This document shows positions 14,600-28,700 of a stretch of DNA of 64,000 nt, piece by piece. A program made the translations under genes and the position numbers. Within the stretch, counting starts at the first letter, position 1. Each line of letters starts with the position of its first letter. A model generated the notes under the pieces. It saw only the letters and a program-made list of their open reading frames with translations. It had not been told where the DNA came from and searched no databases. The DNA is from Cruorifilaria tuberocauda (lineage: Eukaryota > Nematoda > Chromadorea > Rhabditida > Onchocercidae): the NCBI GenBank assembly GCA_013365365.1, contig JABVXU010000207.1, forward strand, positions 29,886-93,885, read 5' to 3'.

Positions 14600-16126
14600 T
14601 TGTCATTGGTTGTTTAATCCTTATGACAGAATATGCATATTTCAATAATTCCTATTAAAATTATCGAATTATCCGGTTTTCCAGCAAATAGTTATATGAT
14701 GTTTTCGAAATGTTGTTATCTGTTGATGTATATCTGTTTGCTTTTGATCTGTGATTTATGTGTATTAACTGTAAGAAACTCTTCTTCAGTCTTGTATTAC
14801 TTCAGTCAGTCTTAACTGATGTTTATTTGCCTTGATAGAAAAGAAATCTCGTAAATTTTCCTGATCAAAAACTTACCATTTTCTGTATTACAGCATATCA
14901 TTTGTTTTTTGGATCCACACTCAGCAATACATAATATTCACATAATAAATTCTAAGAAATGATAACGCACCAATAGTGGGTGCTAATATTTATTTCCTTT
15001 CATCATCAATTGTGATGATATTTTTAATCGTGCTCACTTTTCATTTGCCTAGACTGTACTGTTTCAAAGCTTATTGCAAAAAAATTTTAACTTGAAGTTG
15101 CAAAGTTTATCGTTATAAGAAAAGGGACTGGATTAATTAACAATTATAATTTAGCCAAACCATTTTCAGAGATATTGAGAAAAGTCTAAAACATTTGGTT
15201 AAATCCTAAAATAATGACATGGGCGAAAATGAACAGAAACAGCATTAATCGATTTATCAATAAATATCATTAAAAGATATTACACTTCGTTGTAAGGTAA
15301 AAGTCCCTTTGAATGACTATCATGTCCTGAATTGAGAGGTTTTACTGCAGGGAATACTAATTTCCGAATCTTGAAAGCATCACTGGAATTATTGCTTCGC
15401 TACTATTAATAAGGTAATAATAATACCAACAGTTATAATTTTGACCATATGAGGATCGATGTTATGCGCCATATAAAACCTTGTAAATTATAACTGAAAA
15501 GATTTAATAAACTTTAATCATTAATAAATAAAGATTTGTACATTACTGTATATTTTTAAAAGTAAAGTAGGACGATACTTATTTTCACTCAAACTACGAA
15601 AGGACAAAATGACACTTCGCCTTCTATATCTTCGTATTTCTTGATTTCCCTGTGGATCTGATACCATTTGATAATAAAGAGATGCCGTAGCACAGTCTTT
15701 CATGGAGGAGAAGCTGAGAAACCTTACCTTTCCTGAGTAATGTCTCCCCTGTTTATTGAACATATGCTGCAACAGCTGCTCGGACTCATGACAGGGCAAT
15801 TTGACATCGTAAGCGCCACTGCTAGTTGATTCTGTACGGTGTGTACATTTATAGCACGCCTATATACATACATATATATATATATTGTATATATGTGTAT
15901 GTGTATGTGTGTGTGTGTATGTGTAGTGTATTTGTGAGAATTGGGTTTAAGATTTGGCTGAGGAGATGTAGTGGGCTTTACCAGGTGGCAAATAAATGAA
16001 GTGGTACTTTAGATGAGGTCTTTCACAAGTTTTGCTTTTGAATTTCAAAAATTTTTTTGAATTTAGATTTGAAATTCCGAAACAATTTAGTATGACATTT
16101 CTTCCTTTCTTTCTGCATCCATGTAA
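14600..16126. other. intergenic: transporter 3' region and AT stretch
   Basis: Follows the transporter stop codon. Several AATAAA-like hexamers occur (for example near 14.94 and 15.50 kb), so the true 3' end cannot be fixed. Apart from the simple repeat at about 15.86-15.93 kb I see no gene; open frames here are short and low in complexity. Confidence 0.5.
15861..15930. repeat. TA/TG microsatellite
   Basis: A run of alternating pyrimidine-purine dinucleotides: first mostly TA, then TATG and TG units. It is a simple repeat likely to vary in length between individuals. Confidence 0.9.
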
Positions 16127-16591
16127 TTGACGAACTTTGCATACGTTAGATATTTTAGCATTAAAGATGTGCAAAAATTGTCAGTTCATAAATTTCGAGT
16201 TATTTTTTTAAATCATTTTACATATGATCATTATCAAGAGGTATATGAACTGGTTAAGGGTTATCATTCACGTTATGTGCTACTGCCGAATCATCAAGTA
16301 AGTAAAAACTTTGTTTATTTAGGACTATTTATGATAAAATTAGATGGTGAATCATGCTACATTTTTTTATTAAGTACTATATTAGGAAAATATGCTTTTC
16401 CAAATCATTTTGAAGGTCTGATCTTTTTAGACGGTACGTTGGGAAGTTTAGCCGTTTACATAATGGAATCTCAGAGTCAAATAGTTTTCTTGATAGGATT
16501 GAAAGATTTGTGTAGCGGTTTTGAAAAGACCAATGAGGTCGTGTTTGTTCTGTTGATGACAAATTCAAAAAGATATGTTAACTATTCGTGA
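16127..16591 (+). other. unassigned 154-codon open frame (TTG start)
   Basis: An uninterrupted frame of 154 codons, unusually long for such AT-rich non-coding DNA. There is no ATG at its start (it opens with TTG) and I recognise no domain; the second half is rich in hydrophobic residues. Inside it, an AG at about 16.16 kb and a GTAAGT at about 16.30 kb could delimit a small exon. It lies just upstream of the first kinase exon. It may be an exon of an unrecognised gene, a decayed gene or chance. Confidence 0.2.
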
Positions 16592-16656
16592 CCATGTTAC
16601 GTTCCTTACTTTTAATTAATACTATTTTTATCAGCAAAAGAATAAAATTTGATTTC

Positions 16657-16658
16657 AG
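16657..16658 (+). other. 3' splice site upstream of the kinase start
   Basis: A GATTTCAG acceptor lies 66 bases before the first kinase ATG, with an in-frame TAG between it and the ATG at 16704. It therefore fits a trans-splice site or a 5' UTR intron, not an upstream coding exon. Confidence 0.4.
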
Positions 16659-16724
16659 CATTGGGTATTGTTACATTTGTCGTTCCAAAGATTTGAGAAC
16701 TGATAGGCGAAGTGTTGCTCGGAA

Positions 16725-19700
16725 ATGGGTGGCGGTCGTCGACGACGTATTGAACGGTCTTCTAGTAGTATTGATCGTCGTTATAAACGGCCGCGCAATA
16801 GTTCGGAGCGGCACCGACGGAACGAATCGCGCAATCGACGTGCCCGTAGACGATCGTGGAATAAGAAAAATTCTGATCATTTCGTAAGTTTATTTTTTTG
16901 AAAATGTGCTAGACGTTTCAGCTTATTCAGGCGTTCAGGCTGATTTAGCAGATATCATCTGTAGAAGTCACATTTTTAGTATTGAGTTTTGGATACCGCC
17001 ATTTTCCGTTTTAGTATATGTAAAAGTGAATAATATATTTTGACATTCTGGCTTTATTTTATTTTTTTCAATATATTGGCGTATATACGATACTAAACCA
17101 TTATTTTTTAAGCGGCTATTTTTTGAGAGACTAAAGTTATTAATCTAAGTAGTTTTTTCTAGACAAGTTTACTTGTTTAAATATTTTTTCGTTATATTTA
17201 TTTTTAGATAGTTACTATGGATAAGTTATTTGACAAAAAATGACTCTATCACTGTATCAGATAACATGAATAATTTTTGACTCAAATAAGTTCGCAGCAG
17301 CACAGTATGCTTGTAAAGTCTATCTGTTGTAATGCATCACAGATTTCGGTATATTTTATTCGGGAATTCAATATTCGGTAGTTCTAGTAGTTCAAAAAGT
17401 TAAATTCCAGAATAAAATAATATAATTGAAGACCTACGAATTATTCTATATTATATTAAATATCTCTGCTGAGATTCATTCGATACGATTGTGTCGCTGG
17501 ATCTTTAAGTGAAAATTTTTTGTTATATCGTGTTTAAACATCTTATATAGGTTAATTGTTAACCAGTAATTACGAAAATAATAAAATGCTGCTGTATATT
17601 TGTATTGAATAATTTCTCTTTGGTAAGTGACATTTTTGACTTCCACTGATCTTTGCTGACGTACTTTGTAAGTTGATTTTATCCAGTATCTAGACATTTT
17701 TTTTTCACCAATTTCTACTTCCAAAATTTGAAATTATCAAATCCGTTGCATCGGTTTTAAATTTCAATATTGGTATATTGCTTTATTTAATGTATATATT
17801 TCAATGGACCGATTTTTTGAAGTTGAATAATATTCATTTCAGAGAAAGAGTATAATTTCAATTATTTTTCTGCACCTACGTAGTCCAGAATAGGGCAAAT
17901 TTTTACTGTACCTGATGTTGCTTAAGTTAGACAATTAGTATGGGGAAGTGTATAATTTCAATATACCTGTGGTACTTAGTAGGATTTTGGCAATATTTGT
18001 GTTAACGGATAATATAATTAGGAATGGAGTTACAACTTAAGATGTGAACGCGAAATTTAACAGAGTAATTGAATATCTTTTCTGACATAGCTATTATTAT
18101 GCTGTGATTCGTTTCTGAGAATTACAAATAACGGATGTTGAGTTATTCAAGTACATAATACTAAATGATGTAGCAGCATCCGATAACCTAAAATTATCCG
18201 GTTAAGATATGGCAAATTTGTGGCGAAAAATACTGTGATGAGATAAAACTTCATACTTCTTGTTATAGTGGCGGTTTTCTGATTCATCGTATGAGATATT
18301 GGTATCAGCTTTTTGAAGCAGTTTTCTAGAGCAATTTTTCCATCAAACTTTATCTCGCAGAGTTGACTATCAATAATTTATGTGACAAAGCAACTGGATT
18401 AAAATCTAAAGAGTGATTTTTTATGCGCATACTTTTCAGTCCTATATCATCGTGATGGACATAAAATTGAATACCTAAATATTTAAATAGTTTCAGTACT
18501 CTAGTTGAAAAAAGGAAGAATTCAGAAAGAGAGGCTAAAAAAGATAATTAGATATCGTATTTTTCTGGTTAAAAGTAGTCGTTTGATAACTCATTGGAAT
18601 TTATTTTTTATTTCAAATAATTAACATATGGAAAGCATTTAATGACGGAATATCTTAACTATTAATGCTAATTTGAAGACTTCGTCAAGTGGTCTACTTG
18701 CATTTATGTTTGATAAAAGATAAAACCAGAGATCATAAGTTTTCTCACGCAAATTTTGGAATTTAGAAAAATAATTTTTTAAGAAACATTTTGTTACATA
18801 TTTTTGGCTGTAATTTTTTTTCAAAACACAGTGTTCTGCCTAATTCCTAGATTCGAAGCCATTTTTTCATGAATTAAGCAAATGTATAAACATACATTTA
18901 ATACATTAATTCATCCCACAAAATACATACCATTAGGAACTATGAAATTACTATATCGTTACTATGTGTATATACACATTTTATTCACTTTGATCTTAAG
19001 CTTCAAGGATCATTAAAATAATGATGGGAGTGATGAACACAGAATTGCTTGGAATTTTTCGTAATAACGGTAAGTTCAGGTAAGTTGTGAGATTGATTCT
19101 GATAGGTAACAAATAGTTGTTCAGTGAAAACAGAGTTATAGTTTAGCGTGAAACATGTAGTGAATATATAACGTGAGAGTATTTCCACTGAATAAATTGT
19201 TTTTTATCATACGTGATTTTTGTCTGTAAAATTCTTGTCATACTTTTTAAACGTTGAAATAAATATCAAAAGTTTAGAGCTGACAATTCATGCATAGATC
19301 TTCTGCTCCTTTTTTGTATTAGCATAGTCTTTATTGCTTCACGTCGTTTAGAAGTCTTTTTTTTGTGTTTGTTCTTTCTTTGTAACAATTCAGTAATAAC
19401 CAATTAGGGCAGAAAATTCGGAAAAAAAAACTTGTCTTTGTCTTTTATCTTTTAAATAAGTTGTTGTCATCAATTTTCTTGATTTTTGCTTCTGGCAAGA
19501 AAGAGCAAGAAGAAGAGAGAGAGAGAGAAAGGATGTTCATGTGTGAAAAGATTTAAAGGCAGAAAGATGGCTTTGCAAACATATGTTTGATAAAACAAAT
19601 AACACGTAAGTTGCAAGATTAAAAAGAAGTAGAACACGAACGATATTTCTTAAGAAACCAATAAATTTATTATTAAATTTGGTGAATTTATCAGTGATAG

Positions 19701-22700
19701 GCTGATTTCATTTGGAATCAGTTAACTGATTCCGAGTTGTGAAAAACATCTGTTAATAGCCGCCGAAATTCTTATCTTTAATATACCAAATATTTAAATT
19801 GTGGAGTTAAAGATTATAAGAATATGGATCCAGTTAAGATGTATGGCATTTCCTAACGGCAAGTTTTAAGCTTTTTTAGCACTTTCAGGATGATTTTTTT
19901 TTTGAGATATTTTAGCAGATATGTCTGTATATAAATACGTTTTCAAAAAGTTTTGAATCAGAATAGGAAAGGGCAAAAATAGAAAAGAAATCAGGAGGAA
20001 ATTGCGTTTTAGCTAATAAATGGAATGCCGGAGGAGATGAATCTCATAAATTGGTGTTGTGCATTTAGGTATCTCAAGAGATTTACTTTCTTGGAACTTG
20101 AACTGGAAATGATATTGCAGTTGGAGAAGACAACGAAACTAATGGAAAATAAAGAGTATCATCAGCTTCGACGTGTTCGGGATGTTCAAGGTAGTGAGAT
20201 GGAGAAGAGGAAGGAGGGTCGGATTGATACACAGCAGATTGTTGAAGAAAAAGCAACAAATTTTGTGGGATGGGCTGAGCATCTACCACCGTACATTATC
20301 ATATCCGCGTAAGCGTTATGTAGTTAGCAGCATTAAGCAGCCGTCCATCATCGTCATCCGGAGCTTTACCAGAATTTCGAGCGTTGAAAGTTAGAAAGCT
20401 AAGAGAAACGCGGCTGTCATATCCGATGAGGACTTCCCTTTATTCTTGATTCGAAGCAACAATTTCCCTGAGCAACAGCACTAGTAGGTGCAGCAATTTC
20501 ATTCTTCCTGTTTCTTTGCCTACTAAACCCATCGACGTACCGACCAATCAACTAACCGAACTACTGACTCTTTACTCTTGGTTCTACATTATCTTTGAAA
20601 TCAGTCTTATTGCTGGTATATTTTTATTTGAACTATCAATTTGAAATTAGGTATTAATGTTTATGCCACTGTAATTCTGCACTGGTGTAGCTATCGATAC
20701 TTTCATCATTGCTATACTATTTTATTCGTTAATAATTCGATTTATAGTTGATTTGAATGAATTATATCATGGAAGAAGTTAATTCTGGATAACTCTGAGT
20801 GGAAATTTTGTGTTGTGGCATTGTTATTCCTACATTTGCTATTGCTTGCGGTGGTGGTGGTGGTAGTGGTGGTGGTGGATGTGGCAGTAATAGCAGTGGC
20901 GGTGATTTTATCCTTAAATAGCCAATATTTCATCCTTCCAGCTTCTACCCCCGTTGGCCCCTTCCAAGTGGGTTCAAACACCATCAAATTCATCGGCAGT
21001 AACCATCGTATTCCCACAATATCCGTTGAATGGTTTTTGTCGTTTGCCGTTGACACAACTTAAGCAACCTGTTAATTACATTACAAAGTCGAAATTTGGA
21101 AAACTGTCCAATTCGTTGGATTTGTCAACCCATACTCCCATAATCAAACACTATTACTCGTATCGGATCCCGCAACACGCTACCTTGGTACCATCACCGA
21201 TTCATCGCCAATCTTCACTTCACGCTTCCATTTTACCGTCTTCATCCATATCTCCATCATCACGCTCAAGCCCATATACACATTTATCCTGTGTTACCAA
21301 CGAGCTATTGTCTAAAGCGCCGGAACAATACCACACAAAAATGCCACGTCGTGGTTTTGATAGTATACGGCGAATGCCGATTGTGGTGATTCCACGAAAA
21401 AGGAAATATAAAAATTACGTATCTAGAAGGCGTAATACACAGCTTATCGCTAATCTGCGTCGTTGTTTCTCCGATCCAGTACTATACCGAAGTTACAATC
21501 ACTGGGAAGGTCTATCAAGACCATTCTCTCCAGAAAAACCATCATCTTCATTTACATTTTCCACCCATGCAGCACCTATTGCTGTAATACCTGAAACAGT
21601 TTCCTTTGACAGTTCTATGATGAAGGCAGAAGCTAAAGCTAGGAAGGAATTCACTTTATTAGCGTCGAAAAAATCGGAGTTGGAGGAAGGAAAGGTTTTT
21701 GGAGAAGTGATGAAATCGATGGTTCAGGAAAATGAGAGAAGTGAGAAAGGGAGATATAAAGATAATCGGAAATTATCAAGTGACTTCCAATTATCAAATG
21801 TTTTTGATCTGGAAGTCAAGAGAGCTGGAATAGCTACCAATTATTCGGATAATGTTATCCTAGGTGTAAATAACGAAGGAGGAAGTTTGGCGGAAATTGC
21901 TTTCCGTGCTCCTACTCCGCCAACCACATCCAGGATTCGACCTCGTAATTTAGCTTCTCGTAGTGTTGTGCTGTCTAGAACAACCACTATCGAAACACCG
22001 CTTATTAAGCGACGTTTATTGGGTTGTGCTAAATACCAAAAAGGTAATGGTAGCGATCGGAAAGATTATCATCGAGAATATGTCAATTTACCGTCAGGAA
22101 GTAATAATTTAGATGAAAGAGAAGAGGAACGGACGGCCGAACGAAAGGCTCAAAATACGGTTACAGCTGTTACAGCTGCTTTTTCTACCCTTACACTTGA
22201 ACCACAACAAACTAAACACGAACGAGAAGCTGTTGCTGAACAGACAAACAATGCAGGTGCTATAACTGTTGCTGAAGTAAGAGAAGCAGTTGGAGCGACT
22301 GGTGAATTAGCGATAAGACGTTTTGGTGAAACCGAAAAGCCAGTTCCATCAGTGTCACAACAAATGCCAAATATAAGCACAGCAAATAATAATAATACCG
22401 TCGGTACTAGCAATGACAGTGGACTGCGAAAATCTCGAAATGCAGCACCACAACCTGCCACGGTTGGCCTGATACCACCATTATCCACTCGAAGACTGAA
22501 GCAAACCAAAATTTCACATAATTCCTTGCTTGCAACCCTTCAACTACCACCATCTGTTAGTGCGAAAGTGGATCGAATTATTGCAAATGCTGAGAGAAAA
22601 GAAAAAGAACGATGTTCCAATCACGCTGTTATCGATTCGGTATCATTTTCCCTTGATATAAAATATCGTCTTTGGTGAGTGCGTCGGTTTGCCTGGTAAT

Positions 22701-25700
22701 CATTCTGAATTCGCATTACTTAAAATCAGTTTCCGACATATATATTCATTTTCTTAAAAAAAATATCTCCCACCTAATTACATCTTTCAGATTCTTCTAT
22801 TGTTAACAATTGAAAAGTTTAATGTTTGTCAAGTAGGTGTTGAAGTACAAATCGAGATTTTCGTTTGATTTAAGTTGTCGGAAATCCTTTATCGTCCACA
22901 CATCAGTTCGGTGTTGTTTTGTGAAAAAACTCGAATCATTTATCACTATGAATTAAAAGCGATATCTTTTATAGTCCATTTTATTGGTATTTCTGTCCGT
23001 GTTCTATTCATTGGTAATAATACTTTCCACTGTTTTTCGATATACTTTACAAATGAAAATCAAATTTTTGTCGGTTATTCAAGACAAAGAAAATAAGACA
23101 GGAAACTGATCCAAAAAAGTTTTCATTTAAAGTCATTTCTTACTTTAATAAGTTATTGTTAGCATATTAAAATTTGTTCAATTAAAATTCATAAAAATTG
23201 TTTATGTTTTTAAATATCTAAAAAGCAATTTTTGTAATTATTCTGTTCTATCGATTTAACCAAGGCCTAAATTTTCTTAGTTATATATATTAGTTATATA
23301 TATATATGAACAATAGCACATTCTTGAATTTATTTTGAAATTTCTCCTCCAGTCTTTAAATATTAAGTTATCTAATTAAAATTAATCCTATCATATCGTC
23401 AGATGTGAATAATTTCGAAGCAATAGTAGCAACTTTTTTATAAAACAATAAGAACAAGGCACAGAGATTGCGAAATATTTTAACATTATCTTTAAGAATA
23501 GTTGTTGGTTGAAGAGTTTTTAGGATAATTTAATTACATTTATATATGATGTTTGCACTATACTTCACTTTTTATTTCAGAGTGATCGTTCTGATCGCCT
23601 GCAACCGGCATCTTCATCGAAATCACACGTAACTGGAGCTGGACAAACACCATCAAGTTCTGTTGCTCCTTCAATAGCACGACCAGTCGTACAGGACGAT
23701 CGTGATGGGCATCTTATTTATCAGGATGGTGATATTATTCAAGGAAGATGTATGCTATTGATGCTGAAAATAATAAGCTCTCAAAATTTTATCAAGTTTG
23801 TTAAACTATCGAAAGGTGGAAAATTTACTACAGTCTGCTTTAACAAATATTTCTGCATTCACTAAATGTAATTTCAAAATTTTAATTGATTCCTGGTTGA
23901 ATTTTCTGGTTTTGGGGAATTAATTAGATATAATTTGTTTAAAAACATGCTATTAAAGTCCCAACATAATCTTCATTTCTCAGTCGTTATTAAATCATTT
24001 GATCTTTTATTCACATCATTTTTTATTTTCAGCTGTCACTTCTGGATTCCTACATTCATTGCGTTTATTTTCACTTTTTTTGGACATGTTTCATTTATTG
24101 ATTTCATCTAATATTTCTTTGTTCTAATACTTCCAAAGAAGATATCACCGATTATTTGTATATTTTAGATGAAATAGTACGCACATTGGGTGAAGGAACA
24201 TTCGGTAAAGTGGTACAAGTAAAAGATAATACTAAAGATGGTCGACAATTTGCATTAAAAGTTATCAAAAATGTAAGCAAATATCGAGAAGCTGCACGTC
24301 TTGAGATTAATGTACTAAACAAATTACAGGAGAAAGATCCGAATGGAAAGTTGTAAGTAATAATTTTCTCTTCCCTCGCTGAAGTTTATTATATGAAATG
24401 GAAATTTATGAGTTTATGTTATCATATGAAACTCAAAAATTTAACTTTTTTAATTTTACAGTTTGGTGATACAACTCCTTGATAATTTCGATTATCATGG
24501 CCATGTGTGCTTATTGTTTGAATTACTTGGCCTTAGCGTTTTTGATTTTATGGTAAGTCAGAATCATTTTAGAATATCAAGATTTAATATGATTTGTATA
24601 TGACTTATATATTAATATGACTATTAATTTATCAGATTTAATATGTATTGAAAAATTCTAGCATGAAGCGATAATTGTTTTCAAATCTTTAATTGGATAA
24701 ACTTTTAGTTGCTATATTTTCGAAATCTAGATTATGACTCGTAATCGTAATTTTTTCAGAAAGCAAATAATTACCAAGCTTATCCAATGGAGCAAGCACG
24801 GTATATAGCTTACCAGTTATGTTATGCGGTGAAATTTATGCACGACAATCGTTTAACACACACGGATCTCAAGCCCGAAAATATTTTGTTTCTGAATAGT
24901 AGCTACAGGTTCTGTAGTTTTGCTAATAGTTAATAAGAATAATTGGGAAGTAGTGCATTTCGGTCGTCGTTGCAGTACGATTAGAATAACTGACTTCAGT
25001 TAATGGATGCTGGAAATCTGCTAACAGGCTCTATAGATCATAATAATTAAACTAAAATTATAGAGAAGAAATAAAAAGTTCTTTTGAGTCCTAGAATTAT
25101 CTTGCATTTTTTAAAACAATGTTAAAAATTATAAAAGATTGTTATCTTATTCAGGTTTGAGTTAGATAAGGAAATAAAAGAATTTAGAAATCAGAAGTGT
25201 AATAATCTTGATATAAAACGCAAGTCAGATAAAATAGTTATTATTACTAACTACTGCTACTGTTTTGTGTCGCTTGAGTGTCATTGCCATAAATTATAAA
25301 TATAAATATATATATAACCTGTATATAAAAGTTGAGAAACTATAACAATAAGTGTATATATATATTTTCGTACTTATTGTTAGAATTTCTCTACTTTCTT
25401 AAATGAGTCGTCTTGAATGATAATAATCTTACAAGGAATTTATCAGTATATGCAGTAACACTTCAGACAGTTCTTCATATAGATTACATTTCCTTATATT
25501 TTTCGTTAAACTTCACTAAGTTAAATAATATTGCCAATTCGTTTCGCAAATTTAATTCGCGACTTATTAATATAGCTTTATAACTCTGCGAAACATTCAT
25601 CACTTATTTCATGCGCATTTAGCTAAGCAATTTTCATTTGTTATTTTTCCTTTAAAATAGAAGTTGAGTTATGTTCTTCTCATTTGAAAACAAAAGATTG

Positions 25701-28700
25701 ATTTAACAAAAAACTCTCTTAATGTCTGGTTTTGTAATCTTTTTAGAGTGGTCGAAGATGGAAAGAAAAAGAGGCCTTTACGAATAATAGATGATGCAAG
25801 CGTGCGATTAATTGATCTCGGCTCAGCAACATTTGATCATGAACATCACTCGACAATTGTTTCAACGAGACACTATCGAGCACCTGAAGTTATTCTAGGT
25901 TTTGGTGTTTTTCTTTTTGTACCGTTACATGAGTTAGTTTAGGTTAGCAAACTTTAATGAATAAATAAATAAATATGTAGTACTGAATAAAGAAGCAGAA
26001 AAACATATGCTATGTCCAAACTTATCTCGTCGTATACTTCAGATTTTCATATAACAGTGTGAATTAAACTTGTAATTATAATTATGTTGTTCAACAAAAA
26101 TCTGATGACAGAAAATATAAAACTCACATATGAAGGAATTTATATTTGATTTTTAAGATCTCAAAAGATAAGTCAATAATGCACATATAATGATTTATGA
26201 TTCCCTTTCGTTTCATTAATTATAAAACGTTAAACTGAGCTGTACGCTTTATATTATATATATGATTTACTTTGTAATAATGAGTAATTTTATTTAGCAT
26301 AAATCTTTATCGTAACACATGGAACTTAAAATAGTTAATTTTTATTTGCAATCTTTTTTGCAGAGCAAGCATTTTTCTGACAATAAATTTGCCGTAAATT
26401 TCATTTCATTACATAACTGTGTGCTAGAAATTTGTTTCCACAACATAACTATCTCACAATATTATGCATATATTTTTTTACATCAATAAATTTATTTAAC
26501 GTTTGACTGTGCTTGAACGACATGAATTTGTGATCCTTTTAATGGCGGAATTCCCACACTTAGACTTAGTATGATAAGATAAACATGTTCTTTAATTTTA
26601 ACATGGGGGTCATTCCACGGAGGGGATACTTTTCTCTTATCTCGAATATCTATAGTTTTTATAAGATTTTTATTTTAATAAAATGGTAATTATATTATCA
26701 GTAGAATTTTGGAGAGTTGTTAATTTTAATGATTAAACGTATCTTATTTCAAGATATCCCAGAAAAAAATTTAATTTTGAGCTTATTCTGTATTACTTCC
26801 AGTAAGATAATAATCACTATATAATGATATTTCAGAATTAGGATGGTCTCAGCCATGTGATGTTTGGTCGATTGGTTGCATTTTGTTCGAGCTCTACCTC
26901 GGTATCACATTGTTTCAAACACATGATAATAGAGAGCATCTTGCAATGATGGAAAGAATCTTGGGTACTTTACCTTATCGAATGTGCAGGAAGTCTAAGT
27001 ATATATTATCAATGAGTTCTTTTTATTTTTTAGAATTTTCTTCTGTTCTGATATAGTTAAGATCTTTGTATTTTATCATATTTTTTAACAGTTCCTATTT
27101 CATTAATTTTTATTGTTTCATTGCTGTTATTCTAAATTTGTTAATATTAAGATGATCTTCAGGTGAAGATAAATAAATTTAGGTGCTGAAAAACGCACAA
27201 GACTTTTTCCAGTACATGAAAATTCTTCCTATCGCATATTACCCCATCAAACATTATTTCGGAAAATTACTGTTGGGGAAATCCGAAAACATCTATACAC
27301 TGCATGGGATTGGAACAGAATAGAAAGAGTTGGGCTAATATCCTTATTTAAAGTAATATATGAGCTGAGATACTTATATGCTTTCTACGCATTTTATCTT
27401 TGATAGGAAATAATAAGAGCTGTTTTCAATTTCAGAACGAAATACTTTTATCACGGACGGTTAGACTGGAACGAAAAAACGCAAGCAGGACAGTATGTCA
27501 GAGATAATTGTAAGCCGTTGTCGGTAAGGATTTTCCTTTCTCTTCATAGATGATAAGCTCATTATTTAAAATTTTATATTACATGAGGATTTCAAGTTTC
27601 ATAAATAGCGAAATGATTTGTAAGGGAAACATATAGTTTAGTAATTTTAGTCTACAAATTATTTTTTCCGAATTAAATCGTATTTTGCAAGCATTAAAAT
27701 GCGTACAATATATGCTGTTGAATTCTATCTAATTTTGAAACTCATTTAAGTTTAATCTTTATAAACTTTTATACTTATGTGTGGGAAAAAACTGTTTTTT
27801 ATACTTACAGATCAGTGAAATTAGAAAAATGAATTTCATTTTGATTTGCAACACTTTCAAATTTATTAGACGATTAGTAAAGGAAGCAGTTATTTGACGG
27901 CAATATACTTTGATCAGATTCCGAAAAACCGGAAGCTTTGTTCTGCCTCTACTTCTGATTTCTCCTAGAATGAAACATGAAATGATCGATTAACAGAACT
28001 TGCATATACTTTGAGGAAGTAGAAAACAATTTAAAATGATGAATGAAATATCTTCTAATTTTTTCTGATGCGATTCGAAGCATATTTTCAAATCGCATTT
28101 CTTTGTTTCTGGCATATTTGTTGAAACTGACATCGAAGATTGTCAGAGTGTAGATATGAGACGAGGAAGAGAAAATTATGAATTTGCGAAAATTACTTAT
28201 CTAATTCCTTTAACTATTTGCTAATTGATCTTACCTGGTGTTTACCTTCATTCATATAACTTGTAATTGTTTAGGCAGTAAATATTCATCCCTGTTTTTC
28301 TATGATATGATCAGTTTAAGATACTCGAAAATCTGTTCTAGAAACTTGCCGCACGTAAATATTGTAGAAAGAAATAATAGAAAAACGATAATGTGGAAAG
28401 GAAGAAGAGCAATGTTTTATATAGCTTACCACCCTAATGCTTAAATTTTCAACTTTTATCAGTCCAATTTAAACAAAAGTAAGAACTATAAGTTGCTCGA
28501 GTTTCTTCACTCCATGCTTCACCCAATAAATTGGGTGAAGATAAATTTAGATCGTAGTTTATTAAATAATCCTAAAGATTAATCTCAAGAAATTTCAGTT
28601 CATCTATATCTAATCGTAGCAGTTCAGGTCATATTAATTCATTTAGTCAATTAAACAATCTCGAATACCTTCTTAATAATCTGGATGGTATCATAAATTT

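Noticed and set aside
20742..21056. Poly-threonine frame on the - strand
   Set aside because: Produced by the GGT microsatellite; no conserved residues or splice sites.
22150..22509. 119-codon frame on the - strand, hydrophobic and Val/Ala/Ser-rich
   Set aside because: It is the antisense shadow of the large + strand exon; it lacks splice context and domain features.
27182..27356. Possible extra kinase exon between exons 7 and 8
   Set aside because: Exon 7 joins exon 8 in phase and matches the family spacing (CRKSKTKYFYHG). The intervening frame has no kinase similarity.
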